DNA from: a virus
DNA length: 39,195 bases
Virus record (IMG/VR): IMGVR_UViG_3300004448_000278
Coordinates: 1-39,195 of that record
Strand: one strand, 5' to 3'
Position 1 is the stretch's first letter, and each line of letters opens with the position of its first letter. The notes under the pieces were generated by a model. It was not told the DNA's origin and did no database searches. It saw only the letters and a list, made by a program, of their open reading frames with translations. Both the position numbers and the translations under genes were made by a program. This document shows, piece by piece, positions 7,921 through 15,204 of the stretch.

Positions 7921-8149
7921 TTTTATTCCTCTTTATTTTTTGTTCTTGCCAAGTCTGTAGAACTTCTTCTACTTCCTCGAATGATTCTAATTGTAGTCTA
8001 GTTTCTTTACTGCCAATGTGTAGTTTGACAAAGTAACTTTTATCGTCGTAGTTTTGTTTCCAAGTTATGAATTCAATATCACTAAAACATACACTCCAAA
8101 TATGGTCTTTAGTGATGAATCCATCCTCAATAGTAATACTATCACTCAT
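7913..8149 (-). CDS. Hypothetical protein, 78 aa
   Basis: Predicted mostly beta (ITIEDGFI, IEFITWKQ, SYFVKLHIG), then a C-terminal helix. It resembles its upstream neighbour in size and pattern, suggesting an old duplication. It ends KRNKNE because its last codons overlap the next gene's ribosome site and start. Confidence 0.7.
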   Translation of the reverse strand: MSDSITIEDGFITKDHIWSVCFSDIEFITWKQNYDDKSYFVKLHIGSKETRLQLESFEEVEEVLQTWQEQKIKRNKNE

Positions 8150-8384
8150 TAGAATTCACCCAATTAGTGTAGTTTGCCAGTAGTTTAACAAACTCTTTAT
8201 TATTCATAATCTGTCGAATTGTTTCTGCATTAGAATAAATTCTAACGGCGTAGAATAATTCATCATTGCCTGTTTCTGCTTTGTATTTCCTATCTTCCTT
8301 CCAAGAAATATGAGCCACATTTTTAAAGGAAATAATAGCCCTGCCTGTTTTAATTAAAGTTTTAGTTATCGTTAGTTCATTCAT
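8142..8384 (-). CDS. Hypothetical protein, 80 aa
   Basis: A small beta-rich protein (LTITKTLI, AHISWKED, LFYAVRIYS) with a C-terminal helix, similar in layout to the 78-residue gene that follows. The start is ATG 8384 after GAGGTGAAAACT, not the GTG three codons earlier. A promoter-like palindrome lies 52.5 bp upstream, so this may be the first gene of a separate transcript running into the polymerase genes. Confidence 0.7.
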   Translation of the reverse strand: MNELTITKTLIKTGRAIISFKNVAHISWKEDRKYKAETGNDELFYAVRIYSNAETIRQIMNNKEFVKLLANYTNWVNSNE

Positions 8385-8431
8385 AGTTTTCACCTCGTTT
8401 TGTTTATGGGCTTCGCACCCACTTGAGCAAC

Positions 8432-8441
8432 ATTATATGGT
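8432..8441 (-). promoter_or_regulatory. Candidate promoter element for the polymerase cluster
   Basis: On the minus strand this reads ACCATATAAT, close to the ACCATATGGT element of the plus-strand units. Its centre is 52.5 bp from ATG 8384, the same distance as in two plus-strand units (29597 and 30761). It lies in the only sizeable gap (96 nt) within the polymerase/RPA part of the leftward block. Confidence 0.45.
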
Positions 8442-8480
8442 AACTTGCTTGCACACGCACATTAGAATTAATTAGCCGAC

Positions 8481-9686
8481 TCAAAACCAGTCAAGGTTTT
8501 CGTCTTCTGCTTCCGAGATTTCAGCCACTTGGCCCTTTCTCTCGGAAACATAGAGGCCCGACAAGTTGATGGTGGCCGGTTCGTAACCATCATCTCCTTC
8601 TCGTTGTGAAGTTCTACCAACAACAACGACTTCGGAACCGATGCCAAAGTCAATCTCAATATGAGATGGAACCCAACAAGTAGTCATTCCGTCACTGTCG
8701 TAGTCAAAGTCAGCCTCTAGGTCGGTAATGTTTAGAATTCTATTACCATTAGAAGTAGGAGTCATGTTCATGTTACAAACAGTTCCCATAGTCACAATGA
8801 ATCGTTCTGCCGAAGGTAAGTCTCGCTGTTCAAGATGAGTAGCATCTAGTAGAGATAGGCTGATTACCTTCTCATCTAAAACATTAGTTGTGATACTTAG
8901 CACATTAAGTTGGCTAGTATCTCGGTACTCATCTCCCTCAGTGTCCAAGTCAGCATTCATAGTAAGACCTTGTAGGGTCTTCTTGGTGTAGCCGTAAATG
9001 TATCCTTCACGGTTACTGTCCTTGATTACTGGCATGTGTAGCCACTCAAAACAGTTAGGAACAAAGTCAACACCGTTTTGGTTTTTGTATGAAAACAAGT
9101 ATTGAGAGTACTCGGATTCTCCGTCAACCTTTCCAATAAAGATACCACTTCGTCGCATTAGTTGCTTGGCCAATGGCTTACCGTAGTTCTTGTTCTCTCC
9201 ACCGTTTGCGTAGTTCTTAGTACTGTCGAGAGGGATGATAATAGAACCATCTTCTAGGTACTCAGCACCATCGGAAAGAGTAGACATTACTCGGGTTTGT
9301 TCTTCTCCATCGAACATTCGGCTGACTGCGTACTTGTCACCATCTTGTTCAACAGTAGCCACGATACCAGTATTGTAGGCGTTGAAAGCATCTCGCTTCC
9401 ATTCCTCTACTGCTCGGCGTCGGTTGTATGCCATCATGTCTCTAGGTTCTTCTAGAGCCACAAAGAATCCAAAGGCACTGCTACCAAAGGACTTAGCACC
9501 AGTACTTCCGCTAGTGTCTTTCTTTTTCATTCTAATCTGCTGTGAAGCGTAACTTCGCCACAGACCTTTTGATAAGGTAGAATCGGTAGTAACACCGTTC
9601 ACCTTACATATCTCTTCAAATTTCAATTGTGCATCTTCTTCCGAGATGCCCAACTTCTTAGCCGCATTTTTTATTTCGTCTTGCAT
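8481..9686 (-). CDS. Putative RPA-like single-stranded DNA-binding protein
   Basis: 401 residues, with a helical N-terminus, a long beta-rich middle that could hold OB folds, and an acidic C-terminal tail ending EDENLDWF. Acidic tails with a terminal aromatic residue are a known feature of SSBs that recruit partners, and the position between the RFC and Sak4/PCNA/PolB genes fits. I see no diagnostic OB-fold motif, so the assignment rests on tail and context. The ATG at 9686 follows AGGAGG. The codons look more C-ending than in the neighbours, as expected for an abundant protein. Confidence 0.5.
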   Translation of the reverse strand: MQDEIKNAAKKLGISEEDAQLKFEEICKVNGVTTDSTLSKGLWRSYASQQIRMKKKDTSGSTGAKSFGSSAFGFFVALEEPRDMMAYNRRRAVEEWKRDAFNAYNTGIVATVEQDGDKYAVSRMFDGEEQTRVMSTLSDGAEYLEDGSIIIPLDSTKNYANGGENKNYGKPLAKQLMRRSGIFIGKVDGESEYSQYLFSYKNQNGVDFVPNCFEWLHMPVIKDSNREGYIYGYTKKTLQGLTMNADLDTEGDEYRDTSQLNVLSITTNVLDEKVISLSLLDATHLEQRDLPSAERFIVTMGTVCNMNMTPTSNGNRILNITDLEADFDYDSDGMTTCWVPSHIEIDFGIGSEVVVVGRTSQREGDDGYEPATINLSGLYVSERKGQVAEISEAEDENLDWF

Positions 9687-9699
9687 TTTTTTTACCTCC

Positions 9700-10605
9700 T
9701 TATATGAGATTTCCCACCATCCATGAAACGAGTAATTTCGGGGTCATATTGTGGGAACGCCATTCTCCTTCACCAATTACTCGTAGGAATTTTAATTTTT
9801 GTGATTCACCCATTTCCGAAGAAATGATGTAGTCATGTAATCCTACGCAAATTTCCTTAGTGGAAACTCCGTCGTAGATGAGATTATGTAGACTAGTCAA
9901 TACTTCATTTGGGTTTTTATTTACTATGTTCATTGTTATTTGTTCGTACTGTTTAAGTCCTTTTTCAACTTGAAGGTCCAATCTAACTCCGGATGCGATG
10001 CTTGCTTGCAGTTCGGTGATTGTCCGTCTTAAGTCACCATTGAAGGCATATATAAACGGCTTAATTTCAGCCGGAACTACATGTCCTTCCCTAGTCAAAA
10101 TGTTGGTAATGGCTTCTTCAATAATATCAAAAGATAGATTTTTGAAATGATAGTTAGCACATCTAGATTGTAATGCATAGATAATCTTGTTCCTATTATT
10201 ACAAGTGATTATGAATCTAATGTTAGAAGCATAGCGTTCCATTAATCTCTTTAGTGCGTTTTGTGCATCGTTAGTCATTCCATCCATTTCATCTAACAGT
10301 ACTATTCGGAAGGGAGCATCTCCAATAGAAGAACTTTGAGCAATATCTTTAATCTTAGTTCTAACATTCTCTAGCCTTCTATCGTCCGATGCGTTAATTT
10401 CAAAGAAATTAGAGGAAGAGTCTTCGCCTAGTAATGAGGTAGCAAAGGCAAGTGCCGCTCCTGTCTTTCCAGTTCCGGGTCCACCATGTAATAGTAGATT
10501 GGGGGATTCTTTATTCTGCACCCAATGGGTAGCATCTAAGACAAAGTGTTCTTGTCCAAGTACTTCCGAAAGTCTTGTTGGTCTATATTTTTCAGTCCAT
10601 AACAT
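9700..10605 (-). CDS. rfcS: Replication factor C small subunit (clamp loader)
   Basis: A AAA+ ATPase that loads the sliding clamp. It begins MLWTEKYRPTRLSEVLGQ, the RFC signature, then Walker A GGPGTGKTG, FEINASDDR, Walker B VLLDEMDGM, the sensor region FIITCNNRNKI and the arginine-finger SRC motif (LQSRCANYHF). 301 residues is near the normal length. The ATG at 10605 follows AAAGGAGG; an upstream TTG start (10629) overlaps the previous gene and is rejected. It probably pairs with the second AAA+ protein at 11045-11890. Confidence 0.95.
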   Translation of the reverse strand: MLWTEKYRPTRLSEVLGQEHFVLDATHWVQNKESPNLLLHGGPGTGKTGAALAFATSLLGEDSSSNFFEINASDDRRLENVRTKIKDIAQSSSIGDAPFRIVLLDEMDGMTNDAQNALKRLMERYASNIRFIITCNNRNKIIYALQSRCANYHFKNLSFDIIEEAITNILTREGHVVPAEIKPFIYAFNGDLRRTITELQASIASGVRLDLQVEKGLKQYEQITMNIVNKNPNEVLTSLHNLIYDGVSTKEICVGLHDYIISSEMGESQKLKFLRVIGEGEWRSHNMTPKLLVSWMVGNLI

Positions 10606-10607
10606 TA

Positions 10608-10850
10608 TTATTCCTCCTTTATTGCCCAAATTTGAACTCTCTTTACAGCGTCATATCCCGACTTACAGAAGGGCTTTCTACGCATTATGTTGATGAGAAC
10701 CTGTATAGGTTGGTTAAACTGCTTATTACTTTTAGAACCAGTCTTACCACTACGATATGAACTAAGATAGTCGCCTATTTCGTGTGTATTTTTAGGCCCT
10801 TCTGCTTCTAGATATTCTATTATTTTTCTGTGTGTTAATATGTGCTTCAT
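10608..10850 (-). CDS. Small winged-helix-like protein, 80 aa
   Basis: Basic, with THEIGDYLSSYR resembling a helix-turn-helix (residues about 22-33) and a C-terminal strand VQIWAIKEE like a wing. Similar architecture is seen in the next gene and in those at 24727, 25313 and 26371. Its last codons hold the ribosome site of the RFC gene. Probably DNA-binding; target unknown. Confidence 0.65.
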   Translation of the reverse strand: MKHILTHRKIIEYLEAEGPKNTHEIGDYLSSYRSGKTGSKSNKQFNQPIQVLINIMRRKPFCKSGYDAVKRVQIWAIKEE

Positions 10851-11044
10851 GGTTTATTCCCCCAATAGTGGGTTGTTTCTATTGTCATTACTATTCTTGC
10901 TTTCTTGTTTAGAAGATAGCCCAACTCCGACATAGTAATCCCCCAACTTAACTTTTTGTTAAGGTGGTTGTAGACTTCATCAGTAGACTTAGGCCCAGTT
11001 TCTAAGAATATGTTTAGTTTTCTTTCTGCTACTTTGTTCGTCAT
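10847..11044 (-). CDS. Small winged-helix-like protein, 65 aa
   Basis: Contains GPKSTDEVYNHLNKK followed by ITMSELGYLLNKK, two helices in HTH order, and a C-terminal THYWGNKP strand. It resembles its neighbour at 10608, which has GPKNTHEIGDYL at the same place, so the two look like diverged copies. Starts at ATG 11044 next to the clamp-loader stop. Confidence 0.65.
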   Translation of the reverse strand: MTNKVAERKLNIFLETGPKSTDEVYNHLNKKLSWGITMSELGYLLNKKARIVMTIETTHYWGNKP

Positions 11045-11890
11045 TCAAAATTCCTCCAAAGATATTTTCTTTAGTTTGGGTTTTTTCTTCTTTCTTTTAG
11101 TCTTCTCTCCAATTCCTAATAACCTGTAGTCGCCATTGTTTAACTTAGACTTAGCATAAGTTTGGAAGTCTTCGTCTTTTAGTAACTGCTTTAGTATTCT
11201 TTCATCCCCGGACTTAAGTCCAAGTCTTCTACATATAGATGGCGTCTTTGAATAGGCTCTACGCTTAGGCATCTTTGGTCTATTGAAAGTTTTACCACCA
11301 TGAGCATAAGAAATCATTTCATGGAAATAAGAAAGAGGCCATCTTCTCTTTACCACGCTATCAATGAAAATTAATCGGTTAGGGTGAATGTTTTCACTAA
11401 GCCAACTGATGAGTTGTGTGTCGGATGGCTTATTGTGCTTGATGAGTTGAACTATCTTTTCCCTGTCACTTTCCCGTAGGTACTCCATCACTAGAGAGAA
11501 AACATCTCTTTCGATTAGGAAAGGCTCACTACTTCTAGGTGCTAGTTTTAGAATCTCTTCTCTTCCATGGGAAACTGAACCTGCTCTTTTTATCTTGACC
11601 ATGTTTTTTATTTCACTAGGAATTCCCTTCTGCGTGTTGCTAGTAAGAACTATCTTACCTCTATATTTTCTCAATACATCGAGTATTTCTTTCGTCTTAG
11701 GTTTGTAATGAACATCTTCTATGATGATGCCCATGTCTATAGGAATAGAAAATACACTCTTAATCTCCATCTCATTGGCGTAGAGAACTAACGCTAATGG
11801 CAAAATACCCTTTGCCATTGTTGTCTTTCCAGTACCTGCCTTTCCAGTAATTATTATTGGTCTTTCTTGTTTATGATTTATTAGTGACAT
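11045..11890 (-). CDS. AAA+ ATPase, probable second clamp-loader subunit (RFC-L-like)
   Basis: 281 residues with Walker A GKAGTGKTT (residues 16-24), a Walker B-like strand GIIIEDVHY and a sensor-1-like strand IVLTSNTQKG, after which the pattern follows RFC large subunits. The C-terminus is strongly basic (KTKRKKKKPKLKK) and ends ISLEEF; K-x-x-L-x-x-F is a weak match to a PCNA-interacting peptide, which archaeal RFC-L also carries at its C-terminus. The lack of an RFC signature N-terminus leaves a DnaC-like helicase loader possible. Immediate neighbours are RFC-S and ligase. Confidence 0.6.
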   Translation of the reverse strand: MSLINHKQERPIIITGKAGTGKTTMAKGILPLALVLYANEMEIKSVFSIPIDMGIIIEDVHYKPKTKEILDVLRKYRGKIVLTSNTQKGIPSEIKNMVKIKRAGSVSHGREEILKLAPRSSEPFLIERDVFSLVMEYLRESDREKIVQLIKHNKPSDTQLISWLSENIHPNRLIFIDSVVKRRWPLSYFHEMISYAHGGKTFNRPKMPKRRAYSKTPSICRRLGLKSGDERILKQLLKDEDFQTYAKSKLNNGDYRLLGIGEKTKRKKKKPKLKKISLEEF

Positions 11891-12287
11891 GTAGTATTCC
11901 TCTCATTTGCATTATTGTTTCTATTCCTTCAAGGGTTAAATGTTCCTTGAGGTAAAGCATTTGTATTAAATTGTAGTGTTGTAGTGTAGTGGTTTGGGTG
12001 GGGATTAGGTGTTGTGGAATCATATCAAATAGTTCGTAGTTATTTTTTATTCCTGTGATTGTAAGTATTGGTCTTGGTCTGTTTTTAGTTTCCTTTAATT
12101 TTATACTAGCAGATATTCCATAGAGGGATAATGTATCCTGTAACATAGAGAGCAAGGAGTGTTCCCCTCTAACTTTAGTTACCACTTTAATGGAGTAGCC
12201 TACTAGAGAGTTATCGTTTCTATATATGTCAGTGACAAAGTTTGCCCTACCTAGTATTATTCCCAAAAGCATTCCTTTACTCAGCAT
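11871..12287 (-). CDS. Degenerate LAGLIDADG-fold protein (likely non-catalytic)
   Basis: 138 residues. The N-terminal helix LLGIILGRANF aligns with the L-x-G-x-I-D-x-D-G-x-F motif of homing endonucleases but has Leu and Arg in place of the catalytic acidic residues. Downstream blocks (strands around residues 28-36, a helix with LSLYGISASI, then PILTITGIKN and a helix ending MIPQHLIP) follow the fold. A single motif implies a dimer. I infer a domesticated DNA-binding protein rather than an active mobile element. The start at 12287 is uncertain; a second ATG lies five codons on. Confidence 0.45.
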   Translation of the reverse strand: MLSKGMLLGIILGRANFVTDIYRNDNSLVGYSIKVVTKVRGEHSLLSMLQDTLSLYGISASIKLKETKNRPRPILTITGIKNNYELFDMIPQHLIPTQTTTLQHYNLIQMLYLKEHLTLEGIETIMQMRGILHVTNKS

Positions 12288-12594
12288 GTAAAATCATCGC
12301 TCCTACATATTCTATTAAATGTCCTCGGTCTATCTCAAAGTTTCCTCTAATGAATTCTTCTAGTTCTAACTGGTCGCCAGCAATAGTAAAAACAATACTC
12401 GCTCTAAAGGGATATTTAATGTCCTCTTCTATGTGAACACAACTAAGAGCAAAGATTCCCCTGTCAATTAACATCATTGTGTTGACATTTAACATTTGAA
12501 TGTAGGCGAAATTACCTAGGTCTTCTGTTATTGTATAGATGAACTGAGTTACAGTTCCGCTATCTCTCAGTATTTCTTTAAAGTCTAAATCCAA
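12277..12594 (-). CDS. Hypothetical protein, 105 aa (TTG start)
   Basis: Mixed alpha/beta, acidic, not recognised. No ATG exists near the start; the TTG at 12594 lies 8 nt after the GGAGG that ends the ligase gene (its Gly-Gly codons), giving MDLDFKEIL. An alternative TTG at 12609 overlaps that ribosome site and is less likely. Confidence 0.6.
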   Translation of the reverse strand: MDLDFKEILRDSGTVTQFIYTITEDLGNFAYIQMLNVNTMMLIDRGIFALSCVHIEEDIKYPFRASIVFTIAGDQLELEEFIRGNFEIDRGHLIEYVGAMILHAE

Positions 12595-12595
12595 A

Positions 12596-14113
12596 CTAGT
12601 TTCCTCCAATCAAAGAATCCACAAATTTTTTGGTGGAAATGTCGGAAACATATTTGTCTCTTCTAATGGCCTTAATCTTAGCAAGCCTTAGTGTGTATTT
12701 ATTGTCTTTAACCATTATCATTTCTGCTTCGACTTCTAACACTATTCTAGGAAGAAAGTAATACCTACCGTCAGAAAAACTATCAACGATGGTTCTTAGT
12801 TCTCTTTCTAACATTCTTTGTTCTGTCCTAGATAGTCCTGCTACTGTACCTAATGAAGTAAAGTTTGCTCCGGACTTAACTCCTATCTCTAAACTAGAAA
12901 GAGAATTAGATTTATCCGGCATAGAGGATAATATCACTACATCTAAATTTATTCTAGGTGGTTTGTGTTTGAGCCAATCATGAGTAGTGGTTCTAGGTTG
13001 GTATTGAGAGTCTAACCTTTTAATCACAATTCCTTCGTATCCATCAGTGATTGCTCTATTGTAGACTGCTAAAGGAGGTTCATTTATTTTAGATATTATT
13101 ACTCTGTTTGGTAAGTGTTCTACTGCCCTTATCCGTTCTAAGTATGGGCGTTCAAGCATAGAGTCTCGGGACACCCTTAAACAGTCAAACCAAACCCAAT
13201 GGGGGGTGAGTAGGGCGGAGCGGCTTTTGTCGCCTTGTATCAAAGAGAGAGCGCCGTATGCTGTATCGGGCTTGCCATATCGGTCAACACAATACACTTC
13301 CCCATCTAGAATCAATTCATCATCGGGATATTCCCGAATAATTGAAACAATTTCTGGCAAAGTCGCAGTTATGTTTTTTCCATTTCTAGAAAAAATAATT
13401 ACGCTGTTATTATTTTTATGTACTTGAACTCTAACGCCATCGTATTTGTATTCACATACATGGTCACTATCTTTCCAAACTTTTTCATAGTTAGATTTTT
13501 TGTCTGCAATACTACAAATCATGGGCGGAACAAATATACCAGTGACTACATTGTTAGAAGGTGAAACATTCCGTTCATAAGTAGAAATTAAAACGGACAG
13601 TGAGTTCATCTTACTATCTAGTTCTACAGTCTTTAGTTCCTTATCGAATACTTTACTCAATACTTTATTAGTTATCTTCTTCATAGGCATCATTAGTTTT
13701 ACTTTGCCTGTGTAAAACCGAATAAACCATTTGCTTTCTAGCGAAGAAAGAGAACCTAAGACTTCCGAGAACAATTCATATGCTCCATGTAAATTAGAAT
13801 CCATTTCTATAATTCTAGTAATCTGTTCTAGGGAGTAGTCTTGTGTTTTTTCCCTAGAGAAATCTAAAGCATACACTGAATTTGCTAGGTCTTCTCCATC
13901 TAATTCATCATCAAAGATAGAAAAGTGTCGGCAAACCCAACCTTTAGTTTTCTTTACTCCCATGTTATTGGGCAACAAATCATTATTCAATAGACGAAGC
14001 AAAGACAGTAAATCAGTTTTTTTAGAGGCTTGAATTATCAAATTGGTTTGATGTGTTGTTTTGTGTGACTTCTCCAGTACTTCGCACAATCTTGATAGTT
14101 GGCTCATCGTCAT
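12596..14113 (-). CDS. lig: ATP-dependent DNA ligase
   Basis: 505 residues, the archaeal replicative ligase type. The nucleotidyl-transfer motif is EYKYDGVRVQVH (Lys forms the AMP adduct), with FSRNGK (motif III), LILDGEVY (motif IIIa/IV region), EGIVIKR (motif IV) and WLKHKPPR (motif V). An N-terminal helical DNA-binding domain precedes these and an OB domain follows. It seals nicks between Okazaki fragments. The ATG at 14113 follows TTGATTATA; the next in-frame ATG two codons on is also possible. It overlaps the upstream gene by 92 nt. Confidence 0.95.
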   Translation of the reverse strand: MTMSQLSRLCEVLEKSHKTTHQTNLIIQASKKTDLLSLLRLLNNDLLPNNMGVKKTKGWVCRHFSIFDDELDGEDLANSVYALDFSREKTQDYSLEQITRIIEMDSNLHGAYELFSEVLGSLSSLESKWFIRFYTGKVKLMMPMKKITNKVLSKVFDKELKTVELDSKMNSLSVLISTYERNVSPSNNVVTGIFVPPMICSIADKKSNYEKVWKDSDHVCEYKYDGVRVQVHKNNNSVIIFSRNGKNITATLPEIVSIIREYPDDELILDGEVYCVDRYGKPDTAYGALSLIQGDKSRSALLTPHWVWFDCLRVSRDSMLERPYLERIRAVEHLPNRVIISKINEPPLAVYNRAITDGYEGIVIKRLDSQYQPRTTTHDWLKHKPPRINLDVVILSSMPDKSNSLSSLEIGVKSGANFTSLGTVAGLSRTEQRMLERELRTIVDSFSDGRYYFLPRIVLEVEAEMIMVKDNKYTLRLAKIKAIRRDKYVSDISTKKFVDSLIGGN

Positions 14114-14264
14114 TATAATCAACTCTAACTTCTGTTACTTCGGATGGAAAAAAACCTACATTTACTATTTTGATTAGTTCCTTTAGCAGTTCATGTGGAC
14201 CTTGTTTATTTCTTTGCATAAACGAAAGAAACTTCCCAACTTCAATCCACTCATTCCTCTTCAT
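14022..14264 (-). CDS. Hypothetical protein, 80 aa
   Basis: Not recognised. Starts MKRNEWIEV at ATG 14264 after GGTGAAAGG. The first 60 residues look folded (a helix, then strands VRVDYND and TIKIVRS); the polar tail (TQNNTSNQFDNSSL) lies in the 92-nt overlap with the ligase and may be a by-product of it. Confidence 0.6.
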   Translation of the reverse strand: MKRNEWIEVGKFLSFMQRNKQGPHELLKELIKIVNVGFFPSEVTEVRVDYNDDEPTIKIVRSTGEVTQNNTSNQFDNSSL

Positions 14265-14607
14265 CCCTTTCACCAGCCATAATTTCATTATGTATTCTAG
14301 GTATGTTGGTAATCATGTCACCTAGTACCTCAACTAAATCAGTTCTTCCTTGTCTATCGCAAGCGTACTGCATGAAGGTTAGAGTACCTATGGAAACTGG
14401 TAGGGCTATTTTGTTTATTTCTCCACCCATTATTAGTGACCAGTGGGCAATAAAAGCACCACGAATCAAATCGTTAGTTATGGAAACACTACCCCACGAA
14501 GACATGAAGTTATCTCTCTCATAAAATGGTAGTTTGTTTCCCTTTTCGGCTTGTTTGCACCAAGCATCAAAGTTTTTTTTCTTTACACGATTACTAAATG
14601 TTCTCAT
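14251..14607 (-). CDS. Hypothetical protein, 118 aa
   Basis: Not recognised. A basic N-terminus (MRTFSNRVKKKNFDAW), a helical core and an acidic tail GERDEEE whose codons create the next ribosome site. ATG 14607 follows GGTGAAGAAA. It sits between PC4 and ligase. Confidence 0.7.
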   Translation of the reverse strand: MRTFSNRVKKKNFDAWCKQAEKGNKLPFYERDNFMSSWGSVSITNDLIRGAFIAHWSLIMGGEINKIALPVSIGTLTFMQYACDRQGRTDLVEVLGDMITNIPRIHNEIMAGERDEEE

Positions 14608-14809
14608 TTTCTTCACCTACTATATTTTCTAAAACATGTAAGAGAGACTTAGCCTCTTCCATGTTGAGCCGTATTCCTTTTCTTGTTGGGCGTTCACCCT
14701 TGTACCATCTAATATCAACAACGGATATGTTCCAGTACTTGCCGGAAAAAACCCTAATGGTTTCTTCACTGCTTCTTGGTATTTCAGCAACGAATTTCAA
14801 ATCACTCAA
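14594..14809 (-). CDS. PC4-like transcription/ssDNA-binding protein
   Basis: 71 residues. The central block, VDIRWYKGERPTRKGIRL, followed by the helix MEEAKSLLHVLENI, matches the PC4 family pattern V-D-I-R-x-(W/Y)-Y-x-x-x-x-x-x-P-T-x-K-G-I-x-L plus helix. PC4 proteins bind single-stranded DNA as dimers and act as transcription coactivators in eukaryotes and archaea. Together with the TFB at 19637 it suggests the virus adjusts host transcription. A replication role is an alternative. Confidence 0.75.
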   Translation of the reverse strand: MSDLKFVAEIPRSSEETIRVFSGKYWNISVVDIRWYKGERPTRKGIRLNMEEAKSLLHVLENIVGEENENI

Positions 14810-15200
14810 GTAGAAGTCCCTCCTTGAAAGTGTTTAGTGCTTTGCGGCTAGTAAAGTAACTAGGGGCTTGTAGAGAAGACAGACAGTTGGCAATCCAACA
14901 TGCTCCCCCAATGCTAGATATTTGAACAATCTCATACTGCTCACCATTAGATTCTATAATTTCTTTAGTGTGAATCTCTGGAACTAAACCATACATTCTT
15001 GTTACCTCCGCAGAAACAGTGGGCAGATTATCTACAAGATACTTGATGATATGCGCTCTTTGTATTGGAATCTTAGGAGCGACATTAATTGAAAGAGTTC
15101 CAGTCATGTTACAAACCTTACACTTGTTTCCTTCACATATGGGGCATTTTATTTCTGCCGCATAGGGTGCGGGTAAGGTAACAGTTACGGCTCTCTTCAT
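14802..15200 (-). CDS. Zinc-binding protein next to the chaperonin, 132 aa
   Basis: The N-terminal part has CPICEGNKCKVCNMTG, a DnaJ-like half zinc finger (C-x2-C, 4 residues, C-x2-C). The rest is alpha/beta with two Cys in a GGACWIANC segment. It starts at ATG 15200 after GAGTGATACT, 4 nt after the GroEL stop. The DnaJ resemblance plus the position suggests, without proof, an adaptor for the viral chaperonin. Confidence 0.65.
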   Translation of the reverse strand: MKRAVTVTLPAPYAAEIKCPICEGNKCKVCNMTGTLSINVAPKIPIQRAHIIKYLVDNLPTVSAEVTRMYGLVPEIHTKEIIESNGEQYEIVQISSIGGACWIANCLSSLQAPSYFTSRKALNTFKEGLLLE

Positions 15201-15204
15201 AGTA

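Noticed and set aside
8410-8421. GGGCTTCGCACCC as another UNCG hairpin
   Set aside because: The stem is only three pairs around a 7-nt loop; it does not match the stable cUNCGg hairpins of the plus-strand units.
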